Assembly (NCBI RefSeq): GCF_014204755.1
Contig: NZ_JACHLZ010000001.1
Span: 868,001-932,000 of the forward strand
Length of the DNA stretch: 64,000 nt
DNA from: Brachybacterium aquaticum
GTDB taxonomy: Bacteria; Actinomycetota; Actinomycetes; Actinomycetales; Dermabacteraceae
Direction of reading: 5' to 3'
Shown in pieces: positions 29,241 through 36,100 of this stretch. Numbering within the stretch: position 1 is the first letter of the stretch; every line of letters begins with the position of its first letter. Both the position numbers and the translations under genes were made by a program. The notes beneath the pieces are model-generated. The model worked only from the letters and a program-made list of their open reading frames with translations. It searched no databases and was not told the origin of the DNA.

Positions 29241-29669
29241 GATGATCTCGCCGTTCTCGTCGAGGGCCCCGTCGAGGTCGACGCATCCGATCCCGTCGCC
29301 GAGGACGAAGCCAACGCCGTCGCCGATCGAGGAGTCCCGCGCCTCGGCGTAGGTGGACCATGTCGAGGGATCCGTCGACGACGCGGCGCGGTTCCGGTCG
29401 GTGCGGAGGGGGAGCTTGCGGCCGTCCTTCGTGACGGTCCACCGCACCCACCGAGCGCGCTCGCGGAGCTCGGCCGGGATCGGGTCGGCGGCCTCGCGAG
29501 TGATCGTCTCCGCCTCGGCGAGGAGCGCGGCGCGCTCGGCCTTGCGGCGGTCGCGGTAGGCCTGCTGCCGGCAGGCGTTGTCGCAGTAGACCGGGGTGGG
29601 GCCCCGGCGCCCGCGGAGCGTATCGACGGGAGTCCCGTCGACGGGGCAGGGGACGAAGCGGCCGCTCAT
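29025..29669 (-). CDS. Stand-alone primase-polymerase (AEP superfamily, NrS-1-like)
   Basis: 214-aa protein. Residues 5-45 hold a zinc-finger-like motif (PCPVDGTPVD, YCDNACRQQAYRDRR). Residues 65-205 match the archaeo-eukaryotic primase pattern seen in phage NrS-1 polymerase: RWVRWTVTKDGRKLPLRTD, TWSTYAEA, GVGFVLGDGIGCVDLDGA (acidic metal-binding DLD), SGRGLHAIG (the conserved His) and IEIYSRARFIAITAD. It would make primers or copy element DNA. The start overlaps the upstream HTH gene stop as ATGA. The C-terminus ends abruptly within the antisense overlap with the cargo gene and may be shortened. Confidence 0.75.
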   Translation of the reverse strand: MSGRFVPCPVDGTPVDTLRGRRGPTPVYCDNACRQQAYRDRRKAERAALLAEAETITREAADPIPAELRERARWVRWTVTKDGRKLPLRTDRNRAASSTDPSTWSTYAEARDSSIGDGVGFVLGDGIGCVDLDGALDENGEIISATALGVLSANVDAWVERSMSGRGLHAIGLLPEAPGRRRPGIEIYSRARFIAITADIFRPGAGALVPLQLP

Positions 29670-29854
29670 CGGTGGATCGAGACGAGCGCGTCGAGGTCGG
29701 CCTCGGAGACGGTCCCGTTGCCGTCCCAGCCGCGGCGGAGGTCGGCGCCCGCGGCCCAGAGGAGCTCGTAGGCGGCGAGCGCGTCGCGGACGCCGAGGCG
29801 GCGGGCGGCGGTGCGGAGGGGGACGAAGCGGGGGATGATCGGCGCGTTCAGCAT
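29666..29854 (-). CDS. Small HTH protein, candidate recombination directionality factor
   Basis: 62-aa protein with a MerR/excisionase-like N-terminal HTH (FVPLRTAARRLGVRDALAAY) and an acidic C-terminal helix (VSEADLDALVSIHR). Small MerR-like proteins serve as directionality factors for serine integrases in phiRv1-type elements, so this is a candidate, untested. The ATG is preceded by two tandem CTGGGAGT copies; TAAACT lies 6 nt before the ATG and could be a -10 box of a leaderless transcript. ATGA overlap with the primase gene. Confidence 0.65.
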   Translation of the reverse strand: MLNAPIIPRFVPLRTAARRLGVRDALAAYELLWAAGADLRRGWDGNGTVSEADLDALVSIHR

Positions 29855-30270
29855 ACTCCCAGTTTACTCCCAGAAAGCGTTACGCGCTAGGCCTCGGTGG
29901 GTAACGTCCGTTACGAGTTCCGCTCGTGACCAGCGACGACGTCGAGGTGGCCGGGAGCAGCTCGGAGGCCATCTCGATACGTCCGAGTATCGTCCCAGGT
30001 AGGCGTGGTTTCTGAACCGTACGCAGGCGGAGGCCCTATGCGAACCGTCCCAGGCGAGCGCCCGGGGGGAGGGGCTGGGGTATCCCCGCAGGTCGGAGCG
30101 GGATCTCGTCGCGCGGAGATTTTCTCTGGCGCGACCTGGGGAAACGTCGAGCACGTCGGCGGGCTCGGACTCGATCCTACGGGAGGGACCGGCGCGCGGG
30201 AGCCGGAGACTACGGGGACGGGGAGTCCCCTCCGAGGCCGATCGGGACGACCGGCTCCCGCGCGTCGGGG
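29855..30270. promoter_or_regulatory. 416-bp intergenic control region of the element
   Basis: No convincing gene. It contains GTAACG-TC-CGTTAC (29901-29914, perfect 6-bp arms), another CGTTAC at 29879-29884, CGATAC-GTCCGA-GTATCG (29975-29992), two direct GTCCCAGG copies (29993 and 30048), and a 14-bp perfect inverted repeat, CGCGCGGGAGCCGG at 30193-30206 with its complement at 30251-30264, just after the capsid stop. The last may terminate the capsid operon. The others look like operator sites for the HTH/primase promoter. Confidence 0.6.
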
Positions 30271-31101
30271 TCAGGCGCCCGCGGTCGGGAGGTCGACCCG
30301 GACGAGGGACGCGGGACGCGGGAAGGCGAAGCCGACCCGCATCGTCGCGCGGATCGCGATCCGATCGCTCGTGAAGTGCGAGTCGGTCGACGTCGCGAGC
30401 TCGACGTCGTCGCGAAGGACGGTCACGATCTGCTCGCGGTCGAGCACCCAGAGCTTCCCGGCGGCGACGTGCCGCGAGGAGATCACGGGGAGCCCGGCGA
30501 TCGTCGAGGTCGACTCGACGAGGGAGCGGTTGCTCCCGCTCTCGTCCTTCAGAAGGGCGAGCGCGAGGACGTCGGCCGGGTTCGCGAGGATCACCGACGC
30601 GGTCCCGCCCTCGGCGGCCGCGGCTGCCTTCGCCTCGTGGACGACGTCGAGCGAGTCGAGCGCGCCCTCGACGACCGAGACCTCGGTCAGCGAGTCGAGA
30701 CCCTTGGCCGCGGGGGCGGCGAGGTCTCCGAGGAAGCCTCGATCGACCTGGAGGCTGATCGCGCGGGCGAGGGAGGCCCCCACCAGCTCGGCGGCGGCGG
30801 GGGAGGTGTCCTCGGCCAGCTCCCGGGAGATGATCGTGAGGCCCGCGACCTTCGAGGGGACCACGGTGATCTCGTCGAGGACGGGCTCGGTCGGAGCGAT
30901 CTCCTCGCCCTCCCGGGTCCACGCCGCGGCGGCGTCCTCGACGAGGATCGGGATCCGGAACTCCTTGCCCGAGGTGCGGACGGTCCGGGCGACGCGGCCG
31001 TCGAACGCGAGCGCGGCCTCGGTGACCGGATCGGTGATCAGGGAGCCGTACTCGGGCGGGAGGATCCCGCGGTTGCTCTCGGCGCTGGTGAGCATGGTCA
31101 T
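30271..31101 (-). CDS. HK97-fold major capsid protein
   Basis: 276-aa protein with the HK97 major-capsid pattern: an N-terminal arm (GILPPEYGSLITDPVTEAAL), E-loop region (VRTSGKEFRIPIL, AAWTREGEEI), spine helix (SRELAEDTSPAAAELVGASLARAIS in parts) and P/A-domain strands to the end. It lacks a long delta/scaffold domain, in line with a separate scaffold-like gene upstream. AGGAGG lies 6 nt before the ATG. No prohead protease gene is visible. It should assemble into an icosahedral shell, or interfere with a helper phage shell. Confidence 0.88.
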   Translation of the reverse strand: MTMLTSAESNRGILPPEYGSLITDPVTEAALAFDGRVARTVRTSGKEFRIPILVEDAAAAWTREGEEIAPTEPVLDEITVVPSKVAGLTIISRELAEDTSPAAAELVGASLARAISLQVDRGFLGDLAAPAAKGLDSLTEVSVVEGALDSLDVVHEAKAAAAAEGGTASVILANPADVLALALLKDESGSNRSLVESTSTIAGLPVISSRHVAAGKLWVLDREQIVTVLRDDVELATSTDSHFTSDRIAIRATMRVGFAFPRPASLVRVDLPTAGA

Positions 31102-31200
31102 TTGGTGCCTCCTATAGGCGGAAGAGAACGTGAAGGTTCGCTCGCCCTCGGAGTCGCCGGGACTCGGTGAGGGTGACCCCGCCAGGAGGTCGATAGCTCG

Positions 31201-31235
31201 GGTGCGACGAGCGCCACCTGGACGACCGTCGCACC
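31201..31235. other. Hairpin between scaffold and capsid genes
   Basis: Perfect 9-bp inverted repeat GGTGCGACG (31201-31209) and CGTCGCACC (31227-31235) with a 17-nt loop, in the 148-bp gap before the capsid gene. It could attenuate or process the operon mRNA and set the capsid:scaffold ratio. Confidence 0.55.
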
Positions 31236-31249
31236 CGAGAGTCTACCGG

Positions 31250-31723
31250 TTACCGCTTTCCGAGCGCGTCGGCCCAGGTCTTGGCCTCCTTCGGCGGACG
31301 CTCGGCGCCCGTCCCCGTCCGGCGGGAGACGGCCGGGGAGGCGACGCCGTACTTCTTGGCGACCTCCCGGCCCGCGCTCGTGATCGCCGCGCGGTCGAGG
31401 ACGCCGTCGACGACGAACTCCTCGATCGACCTCCCGGCCGTCGCGAAGAGCTCGGCGTTGACGCCGGTGCCGCGGAGGGCGTCGCCGAGGACGGCGGCGG
31501 CGAGCGCGTCCCGCTGGACGACGACCGCGTCGCGCTCCGCCTCGGCCTCGCGGAGCTTCGCGCGGTGCCCCGCGGCCTCGCGGCGGAGCTTCGCGACCGC
31601 AGGAGTGTCGCTCTCCGTGCTCTCGCTGCCGTCTCCCGGCTCTTCGGAGGCCTCGGTGGGCTCCGGAGCCTCCGAGGGGTTCTCGTTGGTCTCCGGGCCG
31701 TTCTCGTGCTTCTCGTCGGTCAT
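31250..31723 (-). CDS. Scaffolding-like protein
   Basis: 157-aa protein. The first 50 residues are acidic and Pro/Ser/Glu-rich (MTDEKHENGPETNENPSE), residues 52-90 form a coiled coil (LRREAAGHRAKLREAEAERD), and the C-terminus is basic (PKEAKTWADALGKR). This profile and the position directly before the capsid gene fit a phage scaffolding protein. AGGAG 7 nt upstream of the ATG at 31723 decides the start; an ATG at 31753 overlapping the connector stop would add ten residues. Confidence 0.7.
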   Translation of the reverse strand: MTDEKHENGPETNENPSEAPEPTEASEEPGDGSESTESDTPAVAKLRREAAGHRAKLREAEAERDAVVVQRDALAAAVLGDALRGTGVNAELFATAGRSIEEFVVDGVLDRAAITSAGREVAKKYGVASPAVSRRTGTGAERPPKEAKTWADALGKR

Positions 31724-31749
31724 GGTGTTCTCCTGTTCGTTGGGGAGGG

Positions 31750-32154
31750 TCATCGGAGCCCTCCGAGGTAGGTCGAGGCGGCGCGGCGGGACGAGGTCTT
31801 GCCCCGGCCGACGAGGTCCTTGCGGTCCTCGTCGGTCACGTAGATCTCGCCCGGGTGCTCGCCCCCGTAGGTCGCGGAGCCCGTGAACGGTCCGGTCCCG
31901 GAGGAGACCTGCCGGTAGCCGTCCGGGTTGCGCAGGACGCGGGAGGCGATCCGGACGACGACGCGGCGGAGGCGGGAGTCCGTGAGGCGCCCGTCGCTGA
32001 GCCGCTCGTCGAGATCCGAGAACTCCCCGTTCAGGAAGTCCTCGACGTCCCCGAGGAGCACCTCGATCCGCTCGTCGTCGACCGAGAGCGGCCCGGAGAG
32101 CCAACGGGCCCGGACGTCGGCGGCGGAGGTCCGGCGCGGCGAGGAGTCACTCAT
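31750..32154 (-). CDS. Head-tail connector protein, Gp19/Gp15/Gp42-like
   Basis: 134-aa protein with the pattern of small phage head-completion adaptors of the Gp19/Gp15/Gp42 family: an N-terminal helical part (VDDERIEVLLGDVEDFLNGE), the basic RLRRVVVRIASRVLRNPDGY segment (split) and a short loop with YGGEHPGEIYVTDEDRKDLVG. In phages such proteins dock between portal and tail. No portal gene is present here, so it would have to act on a helper's portal. Start overlaps the upstream gene by 8 nt. Confidence 0.72.
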   Translation of the reverse strand: MSDSSPRRTSAADVRARWLSGPLSVDDERIEVLLGDVEDFLNGEFSDLDERLSDGRLTDSRLRRVVVRIASRVLRNPDGYRQVSSGTGPFTGSATYGGEHPGEIYVTDEDRKDLVGRGKTSSRRAASTYLGGLR

Positions 32155-32470
32155 CGTCGACCTCCCGCTCGGCGTCGGCGACCTCCCGGCCGGTCCCGTC
32201 GACGAGGACGGGGCGACGGCGGTGGACGCCGCCGACGTGGCTGAAGCGGATCGCGAGATCGAGGTCGCCCTCGGGCTCGACGTAGCGCTCGTGCCGGAGG
32301 ATCTCCCGCTCGGCGTTGGTCGGCGGGCGGACGCCGGAGCGCCGCTCGTGATCGGCCGCGATCGTCGCGGTATCCGCGGCGTAGATCCGGCACGAGGTCC
32401 GGTGCTGATAGGCGAGCGCGCCGGGGAGCGGATCGCCCCCGCACGCCGGGCACGGAGTCCGGTCGCTCAT
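32147..32470 (-). CDS. Small protein with Cys motif
   Basis: 107-aa protein, not recognised. An N-terminal CPAC pair followed by an HRTSC (about residue 24-28) could bind zinc. The rest is charged with RPPTNAEREILRHERYV. Translationally coupled to both neighbours (ATGA at 32467 and an 8-nt overlap at 32147). Sits between coiled-coil and connector genes. Confidence 0.65.
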   Translation of the reverse strand: MSDRTPCPACGGDPLPGALAYQHRTSCRIYAADTATIAADHERRSGVRPPTNAEREILRHERYVEPEGDLDLAIRFSHVGGVHRRRPVLVDGTGREVADAEREVDDE

Positions 32471-32754
32471 CGGTCGCCCTCCCCTCGGAGGAGGTCGAGC
32501 TCAGCCTCGGCGGCGAGCCGGGCGGCGCGCTCCTTCGCGAGGCGTTGCTCGGCGAAGGAGCGGGAGACGGTGAGCTGTTCCTGAGCGAAGCCGACGCGGC
32601 CCTCGGCGGCGTCGAGCCGCTCGGCGAAGCGGCGCTCGGCGAGGTCGAGAATTCCCCGGAGGGCCTCGACCTCCTCGCGGAGGCACTCGGCCTCGGTCTC
32701 GGCGCGCCCGGCGCGGACGGCGAGCTCGGTGATTTTCTGGTCGTAGGTCGTCAT
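32467..32754 (-). CDS. Small coiled-coil protein
   Basis: 95-aa protein almost wholly predicted as one alpha-helical coiled coil (heptads from ITELAVRAGRAETEAECLRE to LAAEAELDLLRG). No recognised family. The ATG at 32754 overlaps the WhiB-like stop (ATGA). A longer frame to 33015 would overlap the WhiB-like gene and is not credible. Confidence 0.65.
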   Translation of the reverse strand: MTTYDQKITELAVRAGRAETEAECLREEVEALRGILDLAERRFAERLDAAEGRVGFAQEQLTVSRSFAEQRLAKERAARLAAEAELDLLRGEGDR

Positions 32755-33107
32755 GATGCGTTCTCTCTTTCGTTGGCCCCGGCGGCGGTCGCCGGGGAGG
32801 TAGTGGATCCGCGGGTGCGGAGGTTCCCTGCGGTGTGTTTCGCCCATCGGCGCCCGGCGAGGACGACGCCGTCGGCGCGGGTCGCGATCCCGAACGCCTC
32901 GCAGAGATCGAGGACCGGGCACGCGGCGCACTCCGCCGCGGCCCAAGCGGCGTCCTCCTCGTCGTCGGAGGTCCACGGGGCTGGATCCGCCGCGGCCCGA
33001 CAAGGGATCGCCCAACGGGGCCGCTCGGCGATCGCGTCGTGAAGGGCCTCGGTCGCGTCGGCGGCGGGCTCGGCGAGGGGTGGGACGAGGATTGGAGCGG
33101 GGCTCAT
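32751..33107 (-). CDS. WhiB-like iron-sulfur regulator of the element
   Basis: 118-aa protein with a WhiB-like arrangement: first Cys in WAIPCRAA, then AAECAACPVLDLC giving Cys-x2-Cys-x5-Cys, and a GVVLAGRRW turn in place of the usual GVWGG. Actinophages often carry WhiB-like proteins that alter host transcription or exclude other phages. Residues 90-118 are a basic low-complexity tail. Both ends overlap neighbouring genes by ATGA. Confidence 0.75.
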   Translation of the reverse strand: MSPAPILVPPLAEPAADATEALHDAIAERPRWAIPCRAAADPAPWTSDDEEDAAWAAAECAACPVLDLCEAFGIATRADGVVLAGRRWAKHTAGNLRTRGSTTSPATAAGANERENAS

Positions 33108-33379
33108 CGGATCGGGTCCTTTCGGGGGCGGGACGCGGCGGTCGAGACGGGCTCTTGACCCCGTCCCGGGTGGTCCGTTTTCGAGGGTCGACCGGGACGG
33201 ACTCGTCGGGGCGCGACCCCGTCCCGCGGGTTTACCGAGGCGGCCTGGGGTTTCTTAAGTCCGTCCGACTCCGTCCGAGTCCGTCCCGGACGGAGTCCGA
33301 CTGACTCCGTCCCGCCCGTCCCGCCCCTATAGGCGGGACGGGCGGACGGGGTCGGGATAGCGGGGCGGGACGCGCTCAT
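33104..33379 (-). CDS. Arg/Pro-rich 91-aa ORF coupled at both ends
   Basis: The ATG at 33379 overlaps the primase-helicase stop (ATGA) and its TGA overlaps the WhiB-like ATG (ATGA). Both couplings continue the pattern of the whole operon, which argues that it is translated. The product is very basic and low in complexity (RPGRTRTESDGLKKP) with no known fold. The DNA also contains a dense repeat cluster at 33161-33349, so the alternative is that this is an origin-like region with a chance reading frame. Confidence 0.5.
   Translation of the reverse strand: MSASRPAIPTPSARPAYRGGTGGTESVGLRPGRTRTESDGLKKPQAASVNPRDGVAPRRVRPGRPSKTDHPGRGQEPVSTAASRPRKDPIR
33161..33349. repeat. CCGTCC iteron-like cluster with hairpins, candidate origin
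   Basis: Eleven copies of CCGTCC or GGACGG in 189 bp (starts 33161, 33195, 33219, 33261, 33271, 33281, 33288, 33307, 33316, 33336, 33344). It includes GACTCCGTCC/GGACGGAGTC (33267-33276, 33288-33297) and a perfect 14-bp hairpin CCGCCCGTCCCGCC (33312-33325) with its complement at 33332-33345 and loop CCTATA. Its place directly after the primase-helicase gene fits a replication origin. Confidence 0.6.
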
Positions 33380-35559
33380 CGGTCGAGATCCTTGAAGTCG
33401 TCGGCCGCGTCGGAGTACGGCTGGAGGAGCGTGTACCGGAGCGACCCCTTCCGCTCGCCGGGCGAGACGGCGACGTGCCCGGAGGCTTGGAGCTCGGAGA
33501 GCGCCTCGACGAGCGCCGTCCGCTTCCCGACGACGTTCTCGGTGACTTGGGTCTGAGAGCGGGCCGCGGGGGTCTCGGCGTGCTTCGCGAGGTACTCGCA
33601 GAGCCGCCGCTTCGCCGCCGCCTTCCACGCCGCCTCCGCCGCGCCGTCCGCGTCGACCTCCGGCTCCGTCCACATCAGCGAGAGCCGAGTCCGCCGGCCG
33701 CCGTTCGTAACGCCGAGGGAGGCGACGGTCTGCCCGATGTGGTAGTTCCCGTGCCGGTCCTTCGCGCAACGGATCCGGGCCGCGCCGTCCTTCGTGCGGG
33801 AGAAGGGCTCCTCGACGTCCTGGATGTACTGCGCGCCGGAGATCGCGGCGCGCTTCCGTTGCGATCCGATCGGCCAGAGCCCGCCGTCGGCCTTGGTGAC
33901 GTGGTCGAGGACGACGACCGCGGGGAGCGACTCGTGGCGCGAGACATAGCGCGGGAGGACCGTGAACCACCGGGCGACCTCGTCGTCCTCGTTGGGCTTC
34001 GCGCCCTCCATCGAGAGCGCCTCGCCCGTCGAGTCGATCACCACCAGCGACGGCCGGACCCGGTCGAGGACCCGGACGAACGCGAGGCGCGCCGTCCGGT
34101 CGTCGAACTTCGTATCGGGCTGGACGTAGACAAAGCGGTTCCGGACCGCCTCGGGCGAGGCGCCGATGTCGAGGAGCCGGGAGACGATCCCGCGGAGGTC
34201 GTCCTCGAAGTCGACATACACGACCGAGCGACCGGCGTCGACCTCCTGCGCCGCGACGGCGATCCCGGTCCAGGACTTGCCGGCGTTGGACTCCCCGGCG
34301 ACGCCGTTCGTCCGGCCGCGGTAGAACAGCGCCATCGGCTCCTCGTCCTCGTCGCGCCCGCCGAGGATCCCGACCTCGGGCCGGATCCGTTCGAGGGTCC
34401 CGGCGAGGTAGGCGTCGACGATCGCCGAGAGCTCGTCCGCGGCGACCCCGGACCACGAGGAGGCCGGGGCGTCGTCCTCGGCGTCGCCGAGGTCCTCGAA
34501 CGCCTCGATCTCGGCCCTCTCCGCACTCCGGAGCTCCGCGACGACCCTCGGGTCATCGGCGACGTCCTCCGTCAGCGAGAGCACCGACGGGAGCGCGGAG
34601 AGCGGGGTCTCCGGCGAGGCGAGCTCGTCGTCCTGGTAGCCGTAGAGGTGGAGCCGGACGAGATCGAACGCCGAGAGGGTCTGCCCGTAGGCCGGATCGT
34701 TGGCGTGGTGCGAGTAGACGAGCCCCGGCGCGACTTCCCGGACGCCCGGCTCGTGCGAGGAGCCCGTCGGACGCCAGAGACCCTCCCCGGCGGGCTCGTA
34801 CGGGAGCCCGAACGTCGAGATGACCTCGGCGATCGAGTACGCCCGGTTGAAGGCGCCGACCGCGCCGGGCAGTTCCATCGGGTCGCGCTTCCCGCCGCGA
34901 TCGGCGACGGGCGCCGCGGGCTCCGGCGCCTCGGCGAGCAGCTCGTCGACGACCGCCGTCGGCCCGGGGACCGTCGCGGAGCGGTAGGCGTCGCGGTGCT
35001 CGTCGGCGACCGCCGGACGGAACATCACCTGCTCGACCGCGCGGCTCTTCGGGTCGACCTCGGCGTCGTCTCCGAGGCGGGCCGAGATCGAGTCGACGAG
35101 GAGCGGGTACTCCTCGGGCGCGGCGTCGCGGTCGATCGGCACGAGGAGCCGGAGGCGGAGCGCGTCCGCCGTCGACGAGTAGGTCGTGTGGACGTAGGCG
35201 CGGAAGGGGAGCGCGAGGATCCGCTCGAAGGTCTCCTCGGTCGCGCCGTCGACGTCGATCGTCACGAGCGTCCGGGCGAGGACCTCCCCGCGGCCCCGGC
35301 GGGCTCCTCGGAGGATCGCGGGAAGGTAGCTCGGGCCGTACTTCCGGCGGCCCGGGCGCGCCATCATCCGCTCGATCTCTTTCTCGGAAATACGACGAGG
35401 GGAGCCGTTCTGGTACTTTCCGGGAGGGAACTCGACGATCCCGATCTCGCGGCCTACCGAGGTAGAATCGTGATTGTCGGGATTCGCTTGCTCGACGTTC
35501 GAGGTAGGCAGCGGCGGTTCCTGGGGAGGGGCCGCCGCTCCTTCGTCTCGGAGGGTCAT
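33376..35559 (-). CDS. Primase-helicase fusion (AEP-like N-terminus, RecA-like ATPase)
   Basis: 727-aa replication protein. Residues about 60-210 look like a phage AEP-type primase domain (LVTIDVDGA, YVHTTYSSTADALRLRLLVPI split, EQVMFRPA). Residues about 415-620 are a RecA/AAA_25-like hexameric helicase ATPase: Walker A GESNAGKS, VVYVDFEDD, Walker B LVVIDSTGEAL and VVLDHVTK. A C-terminal winged-helix-like segment (QTQVTENVVGKRTALVEAL) follows. The ATG at 35559 overlaps the upstream 47-aa gene stop; the longer frame to 35706 reads that gene out of frame. It likely drives rolling or theta replication of the excised element. Confidence 0.82.
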   Translation of the reverse strand: MTLRDEGAAAPPQEPPLPTSNVEQANPDNHDSTSVGREIGIVEFPPGKYQNGSPRRISEKEIERMMARPGRRKYGPSYLPAILRGARRGRGEVLARTLVTIDVDGATEETFERILALPFRAYVHTTYSSTADALRLRLLVPIDRDAAPEEYPLLVDSISARLGDDAEVDPKSRAVEQVMFRPAVADEHRDAYRSATVPGPTAVVDELLAEAPEPAAPVADRGGKRDPMELPGAVGAFNRAYSIAEVISTFGLPYEPAGEGLWRPTGSSHEPGVREVAPGLVYSHHANDPAYGQTLSAFDLVRLHLYGYQDDELASPETPLSALPSVLSLTEDVADDPRVVAELRSAERAEIEAFEDLGDAEDDAPASSWSGVAADELSAIVDAYLAGTLERIRPEVGILGGRDEDEEPMALFYRGRTNGVAGESNAGKSWTGIAVAAQEVDAGRSVVYVDFEDDLRGIVSRLLDIGASPEAVRNRFVYVQPDTKFDDRTARLAFVRVLDRVRPSLVVIDSTGEALSMEGAKPNEDDEVARWFTVLPRYVSRHESLPAVVVLDHVTKADGGLWPIGSQRKRAAISGAQYIQDVEEPFSRTKDGAARIRCAKDRHGNYHIGQTVASLGVTNGGRRTRLSLMWTEPEVDADGAAEAAWKAAAKRRLCEYLAKHAETPAARSQTQVTENVVGKRTALVEALSELQASGHVAVSPGERKGSLRYTLLQPYSDAADDFKDLDR

Positions 35560-35699
35560 CGACGACCACCGACCTCGGACCGGGCGCGGCGCGCGGCGGG
35601 GCGGAGGATCTGCTCGACGCGGGCGCGGAGCTCGGGGGAGGGCTCGGGAGCGCGTGCGACGGTAGCGGCGACGGCCGCCTCGAACTCCTCGCGGCTCAT
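35556..35699 (-). CDS. 47-aa small protein
   Basis: MSREEFEAAVAATVARAPEP begins a 47-residue helical protein with a basic end (ARSEVGGRR). Its ATG overlaps the stop of the 69-aa gene and its TGA overlaps the primase-helicase ATG, both as ATGA. This coupling and its amphipathic helix argue it is real; function unknown. Confidence 0.65.
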   Translation of the reverse strand: MSREEFEAAVAATVARAPEPSPELRARVEQILRPAARRARSEVGGRR

Positions 35700-35905
35700 C
35701 GCGCACCGCCGGTCAGGATCTCGGCGAGCTCAGCGCGCGCCTCGGCGGTCGGGGCGTGCTGGTCGGCGAGCGCCTCGTCGATCGCGCGGCGGAGCTTCGC
35801 CGTTGCGAGAGCACGACGGGCAGGAGCCTCGTCGCGGCCGCGCCGGACGGCGACGCCTACAGCGGAGCGGGCGGCGACGACGGGGTCGATGGTCTTGGTA
35901 GCCAT
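35696..35905 (-). CDS. 69-aa small protein, first gene of the element operon
   Basis: Ala/Arg-rich helical protein (ARSAVGVAVRRGRDEAPARR) of unknown function, with AAGGA 9 nt before the ATG. It opens the long coupled operon, 26 bp downstream of the GTGATT-TGG-AATCAC palindrome. By position it could be a regulator or a directionality factor; sequence does not decide. Confidence 0.6.
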   Translation of the reverse strand: MATKTIDPVVAARSAVGVAVRRGRDEAPARRALATAKLRRAIDEALADQHAPTAEARAELAEILTGGAR

Positions 35906-35930
35906 AGCGGGAGTCCTTCGGGGACGAGAA

Positions 35931-35945
35931 GTGATTTGGAATCAC
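35931..35945. promoter_or_regulatory. Operator-like palindrome before the element operon
   Basis: GTGATT-TGG-AATCAC, perfect 6-bp arms, centred about 33 bp upstream of the first operon gene. This is where a repressor controlling replication and capsid genes would be expected to bind. Confidence 0.5.
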
Positions 35946-36041
35946 CTGCGCGTTCCCGGGTTCTTCCCGGCTTCATCGATCAGGGGCCGATCGCCTTTGA
36001 TCGACGCGGGTAACCGTACCCGATCCTCGGGGCGGAGTAAA

Positions 36042-36100
36042 GCCCGGAAGGTGAACTCTAGAATCCATCTTCCGGGCCTATTAACTCGTATTTACGAGTT
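36042..36100 (-). terminator. Double hairpin at the integrase 3' end
   Basis: AACTCGTA-TT-TACGAGTT (36083-36100) spans the integrase stop, followed in the integrase reading direction by GCCCGGAAG/CTTCCGGGC (36042-36050, 36069-36077) and then TTTACT. This should end the integrase transcript before the operon promoter. Confidence 0.7.

Noticed and set aside
29864..30922. 352-aa leftward ORF across the capsid gene
   Set aside because: Arg/Pro-rich, out of frame with the clearly HK97-like capsid gene and without a ribosome site.
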